Shown one piece after another: positions 1 to 6,784 of a stretch of 9,858 nt of DNA. Positions within the stretch are counted from its first letter, which is position 1; each line of letters begins with the position of its first letter. Origin of the DNA: a candidate division KSB1 bacterium (lineage in GTDB: Bacteria; Zhuqueibacterota; JdFR-76; DREG01); assembly GCA_022566355.1 (NCBI GenBank), contig JADFJB010000151.1:1-9858 (forward strand). Reading direction: 5' to 3'. The notes beneath the pieces are model-generated. The model searched no databases, had not been told where the DNA came from, and saw only the letters and a program-made list of their open reading frames with translations. A program made the translations under genes and the position numbers.

Positions 1-44
1 TTATCACAAAGATAACATTTTTGAGGTTTTTTGGATTCTTCCAT
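1..44 (-). CDS. possible N-terminus of an unidentified leftward protein (partial)
   Basis: Reading leftward from an ATG at 44-42, 14 codons stay open to the window edge and give MEESKKPQKCYLCD. The C-x2-C pair near the start could be half of a zinc-binding site, but there is too little sequence to assign a family. No strong Shine-Dalgarno lies in front of the ATG; the upstream DNA is A/T rich. It would be transcribed in the same direction as the glycosylasparaginase gene, but about 300 bp separates them. This could equally be a chance open stretch. Confidence 0.3.
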   Translation of the reverse strand, partial: MEESKKPQKCYLCD

Positions 45-345
45 TTTTACTTATCTTATCTTTTAGTATTTATTTTAATTATTCCTAATTTTTCTAGTTA
101 GTGTATACAACAAAGGAAAAACTTAGTACAGCAATATATAACTAATTAAAACACAATAATACTTATATTTTTGGGAGAAAATATTTCGTTAAACCTGAAA
201 CGGAGAAAGGGGGATAGAATAGCCTTAACTTTTATCCTAGATGAAATATCCAGGAGATGCGACCTCCCTTACAAGCACGTAATTGTTATTCGGTAGGAAT
301 CTTGTTATGAATAATAAATTGCATCCAGAATCAAGCTTCCAGCAA
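45..345. other. AT-rich intergenic region, nothing assigned
   Basis: This stretch lies between the glycosylasparaginase stop and the possible gene start at 44. The first two thirds are very A/T rich. I see no convincing coding sequence, tRNA-like cloverleaf or G/C hairpin followed by a T-run. It may hold the promoter for the gene running off the left edge. Confidence 0.4.
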
Positions 346-1386
346 CTACATCACATGATAACCTCGATGGATCTCCAGTCCGTCCTTAGTCATTGCAGTA
401 TATTCAGGACCTTGGCCCCGGCCACGGATACCGCCGCGGTAGTACTCGCCGTCTTTGTTGATGGCGATAAAATTATCAGAAAAATCAGGTTTGCCGTTGT
501 TGTGATCGATGATCCGTTGACAGCAATTTTCCACCGCTTCTCTCGGAGACATCCCGTGGCGCATGTTTTCCACAACCAGAAAGCTGCCGCAAACCTTGAT
601 CACCGCCTCGCCGCGCCCGGTTGCCCCGCAAGCGCCGATATCATTGTCGACATATAAGCCTGCGCCAACGATTGGAGAATCGCCGGCTCTGCCCGGTATT
701 TTAAAAGAAAGCCCGGATGTAGTCGTACAGCCATACAAATTGCTGTCTTCATCTAGACCGATTACGTTAATGGTACCGGTAGAGCGGCCGGGGATATTAT
801 ACTCGCCATCCTCCGGTGGGAACCAATCATCCTTTTCACTGAGGTTTTCTTTCCACTTCAGCCAAATTAATCGAGCCCTCTCCGTTAACAGATTTTCTTT
901 CTTGTAGCCATGCGCCATTGCAAATCGAAGCGCGCCTTCGCCAACCAGCATAACATGGTCGGTGCGTTCCATAACCAGGCGGGCAATGTTACTGGGGGTT
1001 TTAATATTTTCCAGGCCGGCAACTGCGCCGGCGTTCCTGGTAGGACCGTGCATGACGGTGGAATCCAACTGCACGACACCTTCCTCATTGGGAATCCCGC
1101 CATAACCGACAGAAGAGTCGGTGGGATCCAATTCAACGACATTAGCGCCGCCGATAATACCATCCATTAAATCGCCGGACTTTTCAAATGCAGACCAGGC
1201 GGCCTCCAGTACTTTTTTACCCCAATCACCGCCATTGCCGCGACCGGTTATAATGATTGGTTTCTTGCCCTTGCTACGCATCAGGTTTTTAGTAATATAT
1301 GGCGCCCCACCACCAAGAAATGGAATGGCTGCTCCGGCGCCGAAAAGCTTCTTCACAAAATTTCGTCGATGAATTCTTTTTGACAT
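346..1386 (-). CDS. Tat-exported glycosylasparaginase / N4-(beta-N-acetylglucosaminyl)-L-asparaginase family Ntn hydrolase
   Basis: This 346-residue protein belongs to the T2 Ntn-hydrolase family. Members are made as a single chain, self-cleave in front of a Thr, and then use that Thr as nucleophile to hydrolyse Asn-linked GlcNAc or asparaginyl amides. The N-terminus has a twin-arginine signal, RRNFVKK (7-13), followed by a hydrophobic stretch, so export in folded form is expected. The cleavage/nucleophile site is STGTINV (202-208), with Thr205 as nucleophile. GRAGDSPIVGAG (232-243) and GATGRGE (254-260) match the conserved substrate-pocket loops. The residue before the Thr is Gly, as in asparaginase-like members, rather than the Asp of the classic human and Flavobacterium enzymes, so substrate preference is uncertain. 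Length is normal for a bacterial homologue with a leader. A strong AAGGAGGT at 1390-1397 fixes the ATG start. A role in scavenging glycoprotein fragments is inferred from the family. Confidence 0.9.
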   Translation of the reverse strand: MSKRIHRRNFVKKLFGAGAAIPFLGGGAPYITKNLMRSKGKKPIIITGRGNGGDWGKKVLEAAWSAFEKSGDLMDGIIGGANVVELDPTDSSVGYGGIPNEEGVVQLDSTVMHGPTRNAGAVAGLENIKTPSNIARLVMERTDHVMLVGEGALRFAMAHGYKKENLLTERARLIWLKWKENLSEKDDWFPPEDGEYNIPGRSTGTINVIGLDEDSNLYGCTTTSGLSFKIPGRAGDSPIVGAGLYVDNDIGACGATGRGEAVIKVCGSFLVVENMRHGMSPREAVENCCQRIIDHNNGKPDFSDNFIAINKDGEYYRGGIRGRGQGPEYTAMTKDGLEIHRGYHVM

Positions 1387-1389
1387 GAT

Positions 1390-1397
1390 ACCTCCTT
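1390..1397 (-). promoter_or_regulatory. strong Shine-Dalgarno for the glycosylasparaginase gene
   Basis: On the minus strand this reads AAGGAGGT, a near-perfect match to the 16S rRNA tail. It lies a few bases before the ATG at 1386 and supports that start codon. Confidence 0.85.
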
Positions 1398-1515
1398 CAA
1401 CAATTGTGTGTGTTGGAATTATGCGTCAAGTTAATTCTTGTAATTTTACGAATTGACTAATGGTAACAAGGAGATTAGTAAAACGCAATAGAATTCTTAT
1501 AAAAATATTATTTAT

Positions 1516-1561
1516 ACAGGATTAGACCGCAAAGGATTTTTTTTGACAGGATGAACAGGAT
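1516..1561. repeat. short interspersed ACAGGAT repeat
   Basis: ACAGGAT occurs three times here, at 1516-1522, 1546-1552 and 1555-1561. The last two are adjacent, in a context reading GACAGGATGAACAGGATT after a run of eight T. I recall similar ACAGGATxxACAGGAT strings scattered in intergenic DNA of several unrelated bacterial genomes. Here the repeat sits between the TPR and glycosylasparaginase genes. No function is evident. Confidence 0.5.
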
Positions 1562-1652
1562 TTACAAAATGACAAATCAAAGGGTTATGGTTTTTAGGTA
1601 TTTTCTCTTCTCTGCTTTGAGTTTGTTATAGTTGATACTAAACCAAATCATT

Positions 1653-2915
1653 TTACGGCCGATTGGGGAGATCGGTAAAAGCGCCGATAAATCGCGTTCG
1701 ATAAGTTTCACCCTGGTAGGGAGTTTCGATAAACCTTTCTGCCAGCTTTTTTTCGTTACCCATTTTTTCAAATTTCCGTACTTTTTTATAAGCTGAAATT
1801 GCCGCCATACGTTTGTTCTGCAGGTCATATATCTTGCCAAGGGTTAAGTAGGCTAATGCGGTTAAATAACTGCCATTCTTCTTGGGATATTGTTCGCAAT
1901 AATCTTCAAGCAGCAGCATTGCACGGGTATAATTCTTTTCGGTGAAATGAAAGTAGCCCTCCATAAAATTAAACTTGTTCAACCACCAGGGATAAAAATC
2001 CAACTCCTTCGCTTTAATAAATGCACGAACCGTATCAAGATCGCTTTTTAAATGTTGCCATTCACTTTGATTATGGTTTAAAGCATAATAGAACCTGGAA
2101 TTGGTCCGCATCGTGTAGAACTCCAGGCTGGTAGGATATTTTTCTAGTAGAGAAGTCAAAATATCTATGGCTTTGCGGTATTGTTTGCTATAATGAATAT
2201 GAGCAAAGGCGATGGTTTCAATTGCAACTAATTGTGTGAATTTTCCTTTTTCAACTGCAATATTCAAGTGCTCATAACCAAGCTTTGCATCCCCGGCTGG
2301 GATCGGAAGGAGACGCTGGATAAAACGAACGATTCCCGTTTGATTCCCGGCAACCACATGGTATAATCCGGAACCAAAATAAATGTCATATAGGGTGGAA
2401 TCCAGGACCAGTGCTTTTTCAAGATACCGGATACCCCGCAAAGCAGCTAATCCTGTTTTGATCCATTTTTTTTCCCGCGCATAGATTGCCCCTTCATAAC
2501 CGTAAGCGCCGCCGGCGAAGAAATGCGCCCTGGCATCACGGGGATAGGTTTTAATCTGTTTTCTTGATCTTGAGATTGCTTCTTTCAACCACATTTTTGT
2601 GGTGTCATTATAATCACTGTAATTTTTTAAATAGAAGCCCTTTTTCATTGAGATAACCGCCCGAATGAAATAACCGGCTGGTGAATCCGGGTAACGGTCG
2701 ATGAGAATTTGTGATACGGAATCTGCAGATGCGTACTCTTCCCGGTAGAGCCAATCGATGGTTTCGGAGAGTTTTAAGTCGATCTGATCCCATTCTATCT
2801 TTTTTTCATTTGCTGTTCCATAAATGAAAGCATTGAATCCAATCAATAAATATATAAACACAAACAAGATTTTTAGATAGCCTGATTTCATGTTGCCCGG
2901 ATATATTTTTATCAT
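1653..2915 (-). CDS. exported tetratricopeptide-repeat protein
   Basis: A 420-residue helical-repeat protein with an N-terminal membrane/signal segment at about residues 14-33 (hydrophobic, rich in Ile/Leu/Phe). From about residue 45 it shows repeated amphipathic helix pairs with TPR-like spacing, for example around 55-85, 115-185, 230-275 and 315-385. Landmarks are YPDSPAGYF (75-83), FFAGGAYGYEGAIYAR (132-147) and LDSTLYDIYFGSGLYH (171-186). The last two resemble a conserved core seen in uncharacterised TPR proteins of FCB bacteria. It probably works in the periplasm as a protein-binding scaffold; no enzymatic motif is visible. An ATG at 2915 and another at 2891 (residue 9) are both possible starts. 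The second places the signal sequence closer to the N-terminus and neither has a clear Shine-Dalgarno. The final residues read TDLPNRP before the stop. Confidence 0.75.
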   Translation of the reverse strand: MIKIYPGNMKSGYLKILFVFIYLLIGFNAFIYGTANEKKIEWDQIDLKLSETIDWLYREEYASADSVSQILIDRYPDSPAGYFIRAVISMKKGFYLKNYSDYNDTTKMWLKEAISRSRKQIKTYPRDARAHFFAGGAYGYEGAIYAREKKWIKTGLAALRGIRYLEKALVLDSTLYDIYFGSGLYHVVAGNQTGIVRFIQRLLPIPAGDAKLGYEHLNIAVEKGKFTQLVAIETIAFAHIHYSKQYRKAIDILTSLLEKYPTSLEFYTMRTNSRFYYALNHNQSEWQHLKSDLDTVRAFIKAKELDFYPWWLNKFNFMEGYFHFTEKNYTRAMLLLEDYCEQYPKKNGSYLTALAYLTLGKIYDLQNKRMAAISAYKKVRKFEKMGNEKKLAERFIETPYQGETYRTRFIGAFTDLPNRP

Positions 2916-2927
2916 TATTTATTAGAT

Positions 2928-2989
2928 AACCAATATTAGGGTAGGATACACAACCATTTAATTCAATCAAAGTTGGAGGAATATTGGTT
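2928..2989. promoter_or_regulatory. 10-bp inverted repeat upstream of the TPR gene
   Basis: AACCAATATT at 2928-2937 is perfectly inverted as AATATTGGTT at 2980-2989, with 42 bp between. The nearer arm is about 12 bp upstream of the TPR start codon, so this could be a two-site operator or a folded leader. No regulator can be named. Confidence 0.35.
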
Positions 2990-2994
2990 GGGAA

Positions 2995-3014
2995 AGTCAA
3001 TCCGTTGATTGACT
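2995..3014. repeat. 8-bp hairpin between the RHS relic and the TPR gene
   Basis: AGTCAATC (2995-3002) and GATTGACT (3007-3014) are perfectly complementary around a 4-nt loop. In the minus direction the stem is followed by only a short T stretch, so it would be a weak terminator at best. It sits just beyond the end of the RHS-like debris. Confidence 0.4.
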
Positions 3015-3071
3015 AACTCATTGGAAAAAATGAGAGTGGCGCCGCTATACAAAATCAATATTTAAAAGGAT

Positions 3072-3955
3072 TCACAATTTTAATTCCTCCGTAAAATCAT
3101 CGTTTAAAACTTCTGACAAAAGTTCAATTACATTGGTCTTGAAATTGGATTTGTCAGATTCAAAAAGTGTAATTAGCATGGACATCCAACACCGCAAAAT
3201 GGGTTATTACTTCCTCTGTTTCCAGGGGTCGATCAAGGCCGTCGAATGTAACAAAAAAACTTAACCGGCAACTTCCCCTGGTTGGCATCCCAGGAAAAGC
3301 GCAGGTTGCCGTTTTTGTCGTATTTGAACTCGGTTGTATCGGCGTCCGGAGTGACCCGTTTGGTCAGTTGATTGAGGGTGTAGTATTCGTAAGTCGTGAT
3401 CTAACCATTTGCAGTAGAACCTGTTGTGACGGGGATCGAAATAGTTTAGGACGCGTAGTGGTAAGGTTATTAACGATATCAAAAATGAATTCAGTCGTGG
3501 TTTGAGAGTGGTAGCTCCCGGCATTACTAAATAATTTAATAGTGTCGCTTATGTAACTGGTAATCATGAGGTTCATAAGTTAATTCCGTATAACCTCCGG
3601 TACGGGTAGGTGATTTTCTTCAGAGTCCATCAAAAAGATAGCCGGAATCCGGTTTTCGGTTTGCTCCGAAGTTGTATATTCTCCAGTAACAAGGGGTTAC
3701 ATGTAAACCTTCCAAAACCTTCGTAGTATTTAACCTGTTGTTGATATAAACCCTAATGGTCGATGGCATCTGAAAAACGAGATGGGAGTGATTGTGATTC
3801 ATCATATTCCAATACATAAGAAGGCAGCGGCCCCCCCCCCCCGTCACTGCCTTCTCGATAACAAACAATAATCGCAGCCACATGGCATCACTTGCGCCAA
3901 AATAATCATAACTCAGTATTAATTTCTTAATTTTCTTAACCAAATCGTTTCCTAT
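3072..3955 (-). pseudogene. decayed RHS/YD-repeat protein gene fragment
   Basis: Leftward translation gives RHS-type segments in correct order but in changing frames. GNDLVKKIKK and LSYDYFG appear near 3900-3950, PLPSYVLEYDESQ and FSDAIDH near 3760-3830, and GANRKPDSGYLFDG near 3620-3660. LKKITYP near 3605-3620 is continued in another frame by TGGYTELTYEPHDYQ. YEYYTLNQLTKRVTPDAD and FKYDKNGNLRFSWDAN follow at about 3285-3392, the latter a canonical YD repeat. FVTFDGLDRPLETEE and ANYTF come next, then ESDKSNFKTN in another frame. At least four frame changes are needed, and a TAG interrupts SDAIDH-stop-G where related proteins have Trp. Intact members are very large wall-associated or secreted proteins, some delivering toxins. 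This is an internal piece of one and cannot make a product. The last 35 codons (to 3072) may be RHS tail or unrelated. Confidence 0.8.
3819..3855. repeat. C12 homopolymer in the loop of a 9-bp perfect inverted repeat
   Basis: AGAAGGCAG (3819-3827) and CTGCCTTCT (3847-3855) form a perfect 9-bp stem. The 19-nt loop contains an unbroken run of twelve C (3831-3842), which is twelve G on the strand of the RHS relic. It lies inside the RHS debris, just before the PLPSYVLEYD segment. Such a run slips easily in replication and is also error-prone in sequencing, so its exact length is uncertain. Confidence 0.6.
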
Positions 3956-4248
3956 CTAGTAGATTATCCGGCGACTACAATGATAATATGACTATCAATA
4001 TATAATGCCGTAAATTATGACAAAAAAGTAACAAGATTTATGGAAAAAAATACTGTTATCCAAATCTCAAATCTTAACCCAGCTTATTATTTGGGGAGAG
4101 AACTTCTATTTTATTTATTAAAAATGTTAGATTTTTTTCCTAGACATTGCCATGTTGTTTTGATTTTTGAAGGCCAAAATTCCTATAAAAGCCCCTTGTT
4201 TTAAACATCGGCTCAGATAATGAGTGATTAGTGGTTGCAGGCCAAAAA
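3956..4248. other. AT-rich intergenic region with one marginal small ORF
   Basis: This region lies between the RHS relic and the DUF4097 terminator. The only open stretch of note is a plus-strand ATG ORF of 54 residues at 4040-4204. It starts MEKNTVIQISNLNP and is mildly hydrophobic in the middle. It has no good Shine-Dalgarno, no recognised family and very A/T-rich codons, so I do not call it a gene. Nothing else is evident. Confidence 0.35.
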
Positions 4249-4273
4249 AAAAGCCGGTTAAAAACCGGCTTTT
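4249..4273 (-). terminator. intrinsic terminator of the DUF4097 gene
   Basis: AAAAGCCGGTT (4249-4259) pairs with AACCGGCTTTT (4263-4273) across a 3-nt loop. On the minus strand the stem is followed by an uninterrupted T-run (4250 down to 4244), the classical Rho-independent form. It is 25 bp past the DUF4097 stop codon. Confidence 0.9.
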
Positions 4274-4297
4274 AAACTCAAGGTATGTAATTTATTT

Positions 4298-5320
4298 TTA
4301 ACGTCGAACCAACTTTATACCCCCGCCAGAGGATCTAAGCGTAAGCAGCGGCCCGCCGCCATTTAATTCACCGCGCAGCCTGCTTCTGGATATTTTACCT
4401 CGCACTTTTACCGGAAAATCTACCCTCACCCTGCCGCCTGAGGTTCTGGCATCGATGTCTACTTTAACATCCTCGTCCATGTAAAGCGTTACCGAACCAC
4501 CGGAAGTCTTCAAGTACACCGGTCCTGAAGGCTGCCCAACCAATTCTGCTTTTATACTGCCACCGGAAGTGGAAGCATTGACTTGTCCAGAAATATCAAT
4601 CAGCCGAATTCCACCACCGGATGTATGTGCTTCCAGGTCGCCGCTCATCCCTTCTGCTGTTATGGATCCGCCCGACGTCTTACATTGGATAGATCCTACG
4701 CAATCCATAACTTTGATGCTGCCTCCGGAGGTCTTCAAATATGCATCCCCGGTAATATTCTTAGCAGTTACCGAACCGCCACTTGTTCTTGCCTGGATAT
4801 CTCCGGTCAATTCATCTAATCTTAAAGAACCACCGGAAGTTTTCAATCTTATTTCACCATTAACATTTTCAACTTCTACACTCCCCCCGGATGTAACGAT
4901 GTCCAAGTCAAATGTTGAGGGCACCTCAATCTCATAAATGACTTTCAATCTATTCCAAAAAGAACTTCTCCAAAACCCGGGTTTGCTATATTCTCCATAG
5001 ATTTCAACGCCATCTCTGGTCTGGTTAAAATCCAATCGAAACCGATCAAACATTTCTTCTGCGCGATCCTTACTGACTCGATTGGCGCCTTTTATGACTT
5101 TAACAGTCACTTCATTCCCGGAACCGCCAACTATTTGCACCGAACCTCTATCCGTATCTATGATTAAAACCTGGCCATTTTTAACTGAGAAATTCTTTTC
5201 AACAACCTCCTGGTACTTAAACTTGTCGTCATATTTCCCGGCATATGCAGAACCAAAAACAAAAATCGTTAAAAGGAGGACCCAGAAAAAATTCCATCTC
5301 AAATAAAGTTTACTTTGCAT
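4298..5320 (-). CDS. secreted DUF4097-family beta-solenoid protein with TSGG repeats
   Basis: A 340-residue protein with a Sec signal peptide at 1-27 (hydrophobic 11-22, then GSAYA, cleavage likely after Ala27). The first domain to about residue 140 is beta rich. The remainder is a solenoid in which TSGG recurs at residues 143, 161, 179, 197, 215, 233 and 251, exactly 18 apart, then at 272 and 293 (21 apart), with SSGG at 330. Each unit alternates short strands with a polar turn, as in DUF4097/adhesin-like right-handed beta-helices. The mature C-terminus is basic (KLVRR). An AAGGAG at 5329-5334, 8 nt before the ATG, sets the start, and a strong terminator follows the stop. The gene is monocistronic and divergent from the lipid cluster. 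The biochemical role of the family is not established; a surface or periplasmic structural role is inferred. Confidence 0.85.
   Translation of the reverse strand: MQSKLYLRWNFFWVLLLTIFVFGSAYAGKYDDKFKYQEVVEKNFSVKNGQVLIIDTDRGSVQIVGGSGNEVTVKVIKGANRVSKDRAEEMFDRFRLDFNQTRDGVEIYGEYSKPGFWRSSFWNRLKVIYEIEVPSTFDLDIVTSGGSVEVENVNGEIRLKTSGGSLRLDELTGDIQARTSGGSVTAKNITGDAYLKTSGGSIKVMDCVGSIQCKTSGGSITAEGMSGDLEAHTSGGGIRLIDISGQVNASTSGGSIKAELVGQPSGPVYLKTSGGSVTLYMDEDVKVDIDARTSGGRVRVDFPVKVRGKISRSRLRGELNGGGPLLTLRSSGGGIKLVRR
4433..4894 (-). repeat. coding repeat array, 54-bp period (TSGG units)
   Basis: Codons for nine TSGG turns lie at a strict 54-bp spacing for the first seven (six intervals) and 63 bp for the last two intervals. 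The DNA itself has diverged; the plus strand shows variants such as CCACCGGAAGT and CCGCCCGACGT. The pattern is therefore kept by protein selection rather than by recent duplication. Confidence 0.75.
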
Positions 5321-5498
5321 ATCTCAAACTCCTTCATTGTTTCAAGATGCCAAAACTATAACCAAGGCGTAAAATATATATAAAATAACTCCAGGTAATA
5401 CGTTTTGTCAAGTAAAATGTTTCAACTTAATTATGGATATTGATATCAAAAACCTTTACATTTTGCCGAATCACTTTTAACATAAACAGGTCGGATTT
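5321..5498. promoter_or_regulatory. divergent intergenic promoter region
   Basis: These 178 bp separate the leftward DUF4097 gene from the rightward lipid cluster, so both transcripts should start here. The region is A/T rich. I cannot pick confident -35/-10 pairs by eye, and no clear operator palindrome stands out. Confidence 0.5.
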
Positions 5499-6758
5499 TT
5501 GCAAGGAAATATTAATTTTGATATCGTCACAGACATCGCAGTAATCGGAGCCGGTCCGGGCGGTTGCGCAACCTCATTATTCCTCTCCAAAGCAGGAATT
5601 AATCACACCTTATTTGACAAGGCAATTTTCCCAAGAGATAAAGTTTGCGGGGATGCTATTAGCGGCAAAGCGATAGCTGTTTTCAACCAACTCGATCCAT
5701 CCATACTCGATGGTATCAAAAGGGACGAATCCGCCTTCCTGGGCAGCTGGGGTGTCACTTTTTTTGCGCCAAATGGTAAACCGCTTGAGGTGCCTTTCAA
5801 GATGAACCTGGAAGAGCAAGTGGATGCGCCGGGATTTATCGCCAAGCGAATTGATTTCGATAATTATCTCGTTGAACAATTAGATCATAAGACAGCAGAC
5901 ATCCATTTGGGCGCTTTTGTAAAGAATGTCGAGCACACAAACAATGGTATAAAGATTAGTTTTCAGCATGAAGGGAAAGAGAAAACCTGCATGGCACAAC
6001 TGGTCATTGGCGCCGAAGGAGACCGGTCGATTGTGGCAAAAAAACTAGCCCATCATAAAATGGAGCCTGAGTATTACTGCGCCGGCATTCGTGCTTATTA
6101 TGAAAATGTAACCGGGATTCATAAAAATAATTTTATCGAACTTCATTTTCTACGAGATGTTTTACCGGGTTATTTCTGGATTTTCCCTTTGCCAAACAAT
6201 ATGGTAAATATCGGCTTAGGTATGCTCGCTTCAGAAGCCCGCAAAAAGAATGTCAACATCAAAAAAGTCATGCTGAATGCGATCAAAGAAAACCATACCA
6301 TAAAAGACAGGTTTAAAGATTCAATTCTCCGGGGCCAAATCAAGGGTTGGGGGCTGCCGTTGGGTTCGATTAAAAGAAAACTCTCGGGTGACCGGTTCAT
6401 GCTAGTGGGAGACGCCGCGTCGTTAATCGATCCGTTTACAGGCGAAGGGATTGGCAATGCTTTTGTGACCGGCAAAATCGCTGCAGAATTTTCTCAACAA
6501 GCGCTTGAAGAGAAAAACTTATCCGCTTCATTCCTGGCAAAATATGATGAAGAAGTCTATAATGAATTGTGGAGCGAGCTGAAATTAAGCCATACATTAC
6601 AAAAGTTAGTAAACTTTCCCTGGTTGTTCAATTTTCTGGTTAACAAAGCGCGCAAGAATAAGACGATTCAAGAAACCATCACTTGTATGTTTGAAGACTT
6701 AGATATGAGGGCAAAATTGCGTTCACCCTCCTTTTATTTTAAGTTGCTGTTTAATTAA
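5499..6758 (+). CDS. geranylgeranyl reductase family FAD-dependent oxidoreductase
   Basis: A 419-residue flavoprotein of the geranylgeranyl reductase family, which uses reduced FAD to saturate double bonds in polyprenyl chains of lipids, quinones or chlorophyll. The Rossmann motif GAGPGG is at 17-22, PRDKVCGD with the family Cys50 at 45-52, GAEGDRS at 171-177, PGYFWIFPL at 223-231 and the second FAD motif GDAASLIDPFTGEGI at 304-318. The protein is complete and of normal length. The start is TTG at 5499, since an in-frame TAA lies at 5478 and there is no ATG before the FAD motif; a weak AGG precedes it by about 8 nt. The gene ends 26 bp before the phosphatidyltransferase, so co-transcription is likely. 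The C-terminal 80 residues are helical and basic, consistent with membrane contact. The exact lipid substrate (archaeal-type ether lipid, menaquinone or other) cannot be told from sequence. Confidence 0.88.
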   Translation: MQGNINFDIVTDIAVIGAGPGGCATSLFLSKAGINHTLFDKAIFPRDKVCGDAISGKAIAVFNQLDPSILDGIKRDESAFLGSWGVTFFAPNGKPLEVPFKMNLEEQVDAPGFIAKRIDFDNYLVEQLDHKTADIHLGAFVKNVEHTNNGIKISFQHEGKEKTCMAQLVIGAEGDRSIVAKKLAHHKMEPEYYCAGIRAYYENVTGIHKNNFIELHFLRDVLPGYFWIFPLPNNMVNIGLGMLASEARKKNVNIKKVMLNAIKENHTIKDRFKDSILRGQIKGWGLPLGSIKRKLSGDRFMLVGDAASLIDPFTGEGIGNAFVTGKIAAEFSQQALEEKNLSASFLAKYDEEVYNELWSELKLSHTLQKLVNFPWLFNFLVNKARKNKTIQETITCMFEDLDMRAKLRSPSFYFKLLFN

Positions 6759-6784
6759 AACCATGATTATGTTGAGGGAGTGCC

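Noticed and set aside
283-657. Plus-strand open frame overlapping the end of the glycosylasparaginase gene
   Set aside because: Antisense to conserved catalytic-domain sequence, with no recognisable domain.
3072-3179. 35-residue minus-strand ORF (ESDKSNFKTN...) as an independent small protein
   Set aside because: It follows directly from ANYTF of the RHS debris across a T5 run, so it is better explained as the next frame-shifted piece of that relic.
3831-3842. G-quadruplex on the minus strand
   Set aside because: A single uninterrupted G12 run is not a standard four-tract quadruplex sequence. The flanking inverted repeat is the clearer structure.
4040-4204. 54-residue plus-strand ORF as a gene
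   Set aside because: There is no ribosome binding site, family resemblance or conserved context, and the length is plausible by chance in A/T-rich DNA.
4569-4937. Open plus-strand frame of about 120 codons across the DUF4097 repeats
   Set aside because: It is the antisense image of the repeated TSGG codons (its PPEV/PPDV periodicity mirrors them). The minus-strand frame has the signal peptide, Shine-Dalgarno and terminator.
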